Below the pieces are notes generated by a model. It saw only the letters and a list, made by a program, of their open reading frames with translations, was not told the DNA's origin and searched no databases. A program made the translations under genes and the position numbers. Shown piece by piece: positions 63,961 through 64,000 of a stretch of 64,000 nt of DNA (positions are counted from its first letter, which is position 1; each line of letters opens with the position of its first letter). The stretch is taken from positions 84,576 through 148,575 of the forward strand of contig JAFMKA010000001.1 of NCBI GenBank assembly GCA_017853175.1, in the 5' to 3' direction. This DNA is from Steroidobacteraceae bacterium. Lineage in GTDB: Bacteria > Pseudomonadota > Gammaproteobacteria > Steroidobacterales > Steroidobacteraceae.

Positions 63961-64000
63961 TTACACCGTCATGTTCATGATTTCTTTGTAGGACTCCAGG
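63961..64000 (-). CDS. fliE: Flagellar hook-basal body protein FliE, C-terminal end
   Basis: The last 12 codons before the right edge read LESYKEIMNMTV-stop, the typical FliE C-terminus (…YQEIMNMQV). The rest lies beyond the window. It stands where fliE is expected, 4 bp upstream of fliF. FliE links the MS ring to the rod. Confidence 0.8.
   Translation of the reverse strand, partial: LESYKEIMNMTV

Overview
The window looks like the chromosome of a motile Gram-negative gammaproteobacterium of moderately high GC. Evidence: gammaproteobacterial house-keeping genes (recD, rlmE, rluF, nhaA), three large TonB-dependent receptors with the EEVVVTARK-type box, and a polar-type flagellar cluster with flhF, flhG and fliA. 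I cannot name the species. No tRNA, rRNA, CRISPR array, insertion sequence or phage gene was seen.

Layout. 1-4.6 kb: end of recD, a ROK sugar kinase, an apparently exported catalase-peroxidase (katG) with an OxyR-type operator, and a ribokinase. 4.7-10.4 kb: a TonB-dependent receptor with a strong terminator, an indoleamine 2,3-dioxygenase-family protein, a YbaN-type membrane protein and nhaA. 10.4-15.1 kb: a nickel/cobalt ECF transporter (cbiL-like, cbiM, cbiQ, cbiO) converging on a FecA-like receptor with a Fur-box-like site. 15.2-20.3 kb: a type I secretion operon with its own Ig-like-repeat substrate, without RTX repeats or an outer-membrane partner nearby. 20.6-26.3 kb: a serine hydrolase, then rlmE joined to a copper module (CusC-like channel, multicopper oxidase, CusF-like protein), and a TrmH-family methyltransferase. 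26.4-29.4 kb: rluF and a BigR-type reactive-sulfur locus (MBL hydrolase, ArsR regulator, two YeeE/YedE transporters). 29.4-36.4 kb: the third receptor, an unrecognised eight-helix membrane protein, a CNT nucleoside transporter, and a voltage-sensor channel gene broken by one base in a G run. 36.5-40.3 kb: flaG, a 2-TM protein, a three-gene operon (methyltransferase-like fold plus two lipoproteins), a secreted DUF4440/TonB_C-like protein and a Sel1 protein.

40.3-64.0 kb is flagellar. One minus-strand operon runs fliE(partial)-F-G-H-I-J-K-L-M-N-O-P-Q-R-flhB and continues into three unrecognised genes (a SPOR membrane protein with a decayed ATPase-like domain and two coiled-coil proteins). A second, with a well-matched sigma-54 promoter, runs flhA-flhF-flhG-fliA, then motA-motB-Sel1. 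Between them, on the plus strand, lie FlgP-like and FlgT-like genes that could build an outer-membrane H-ring as in sheathed or high-torque polar flagella. Many start/stop codons overlap by 4 bp (ATGA), so translation is tightly coupled.

Most unusual items: a tandem voltage-sensor channel with a frameshift; the three-gene extension of the flagellar operon; FlhB carrying N-P-S-E where N-P-T-H is expected; a perfect 84-bp tandem duplication in fliK; leader RNA structures that could hide ribosome binding sites of two transporter-like genes; and a signal-peptide KatG whose OxyR box overlaps the 3' end of the upstream gene.
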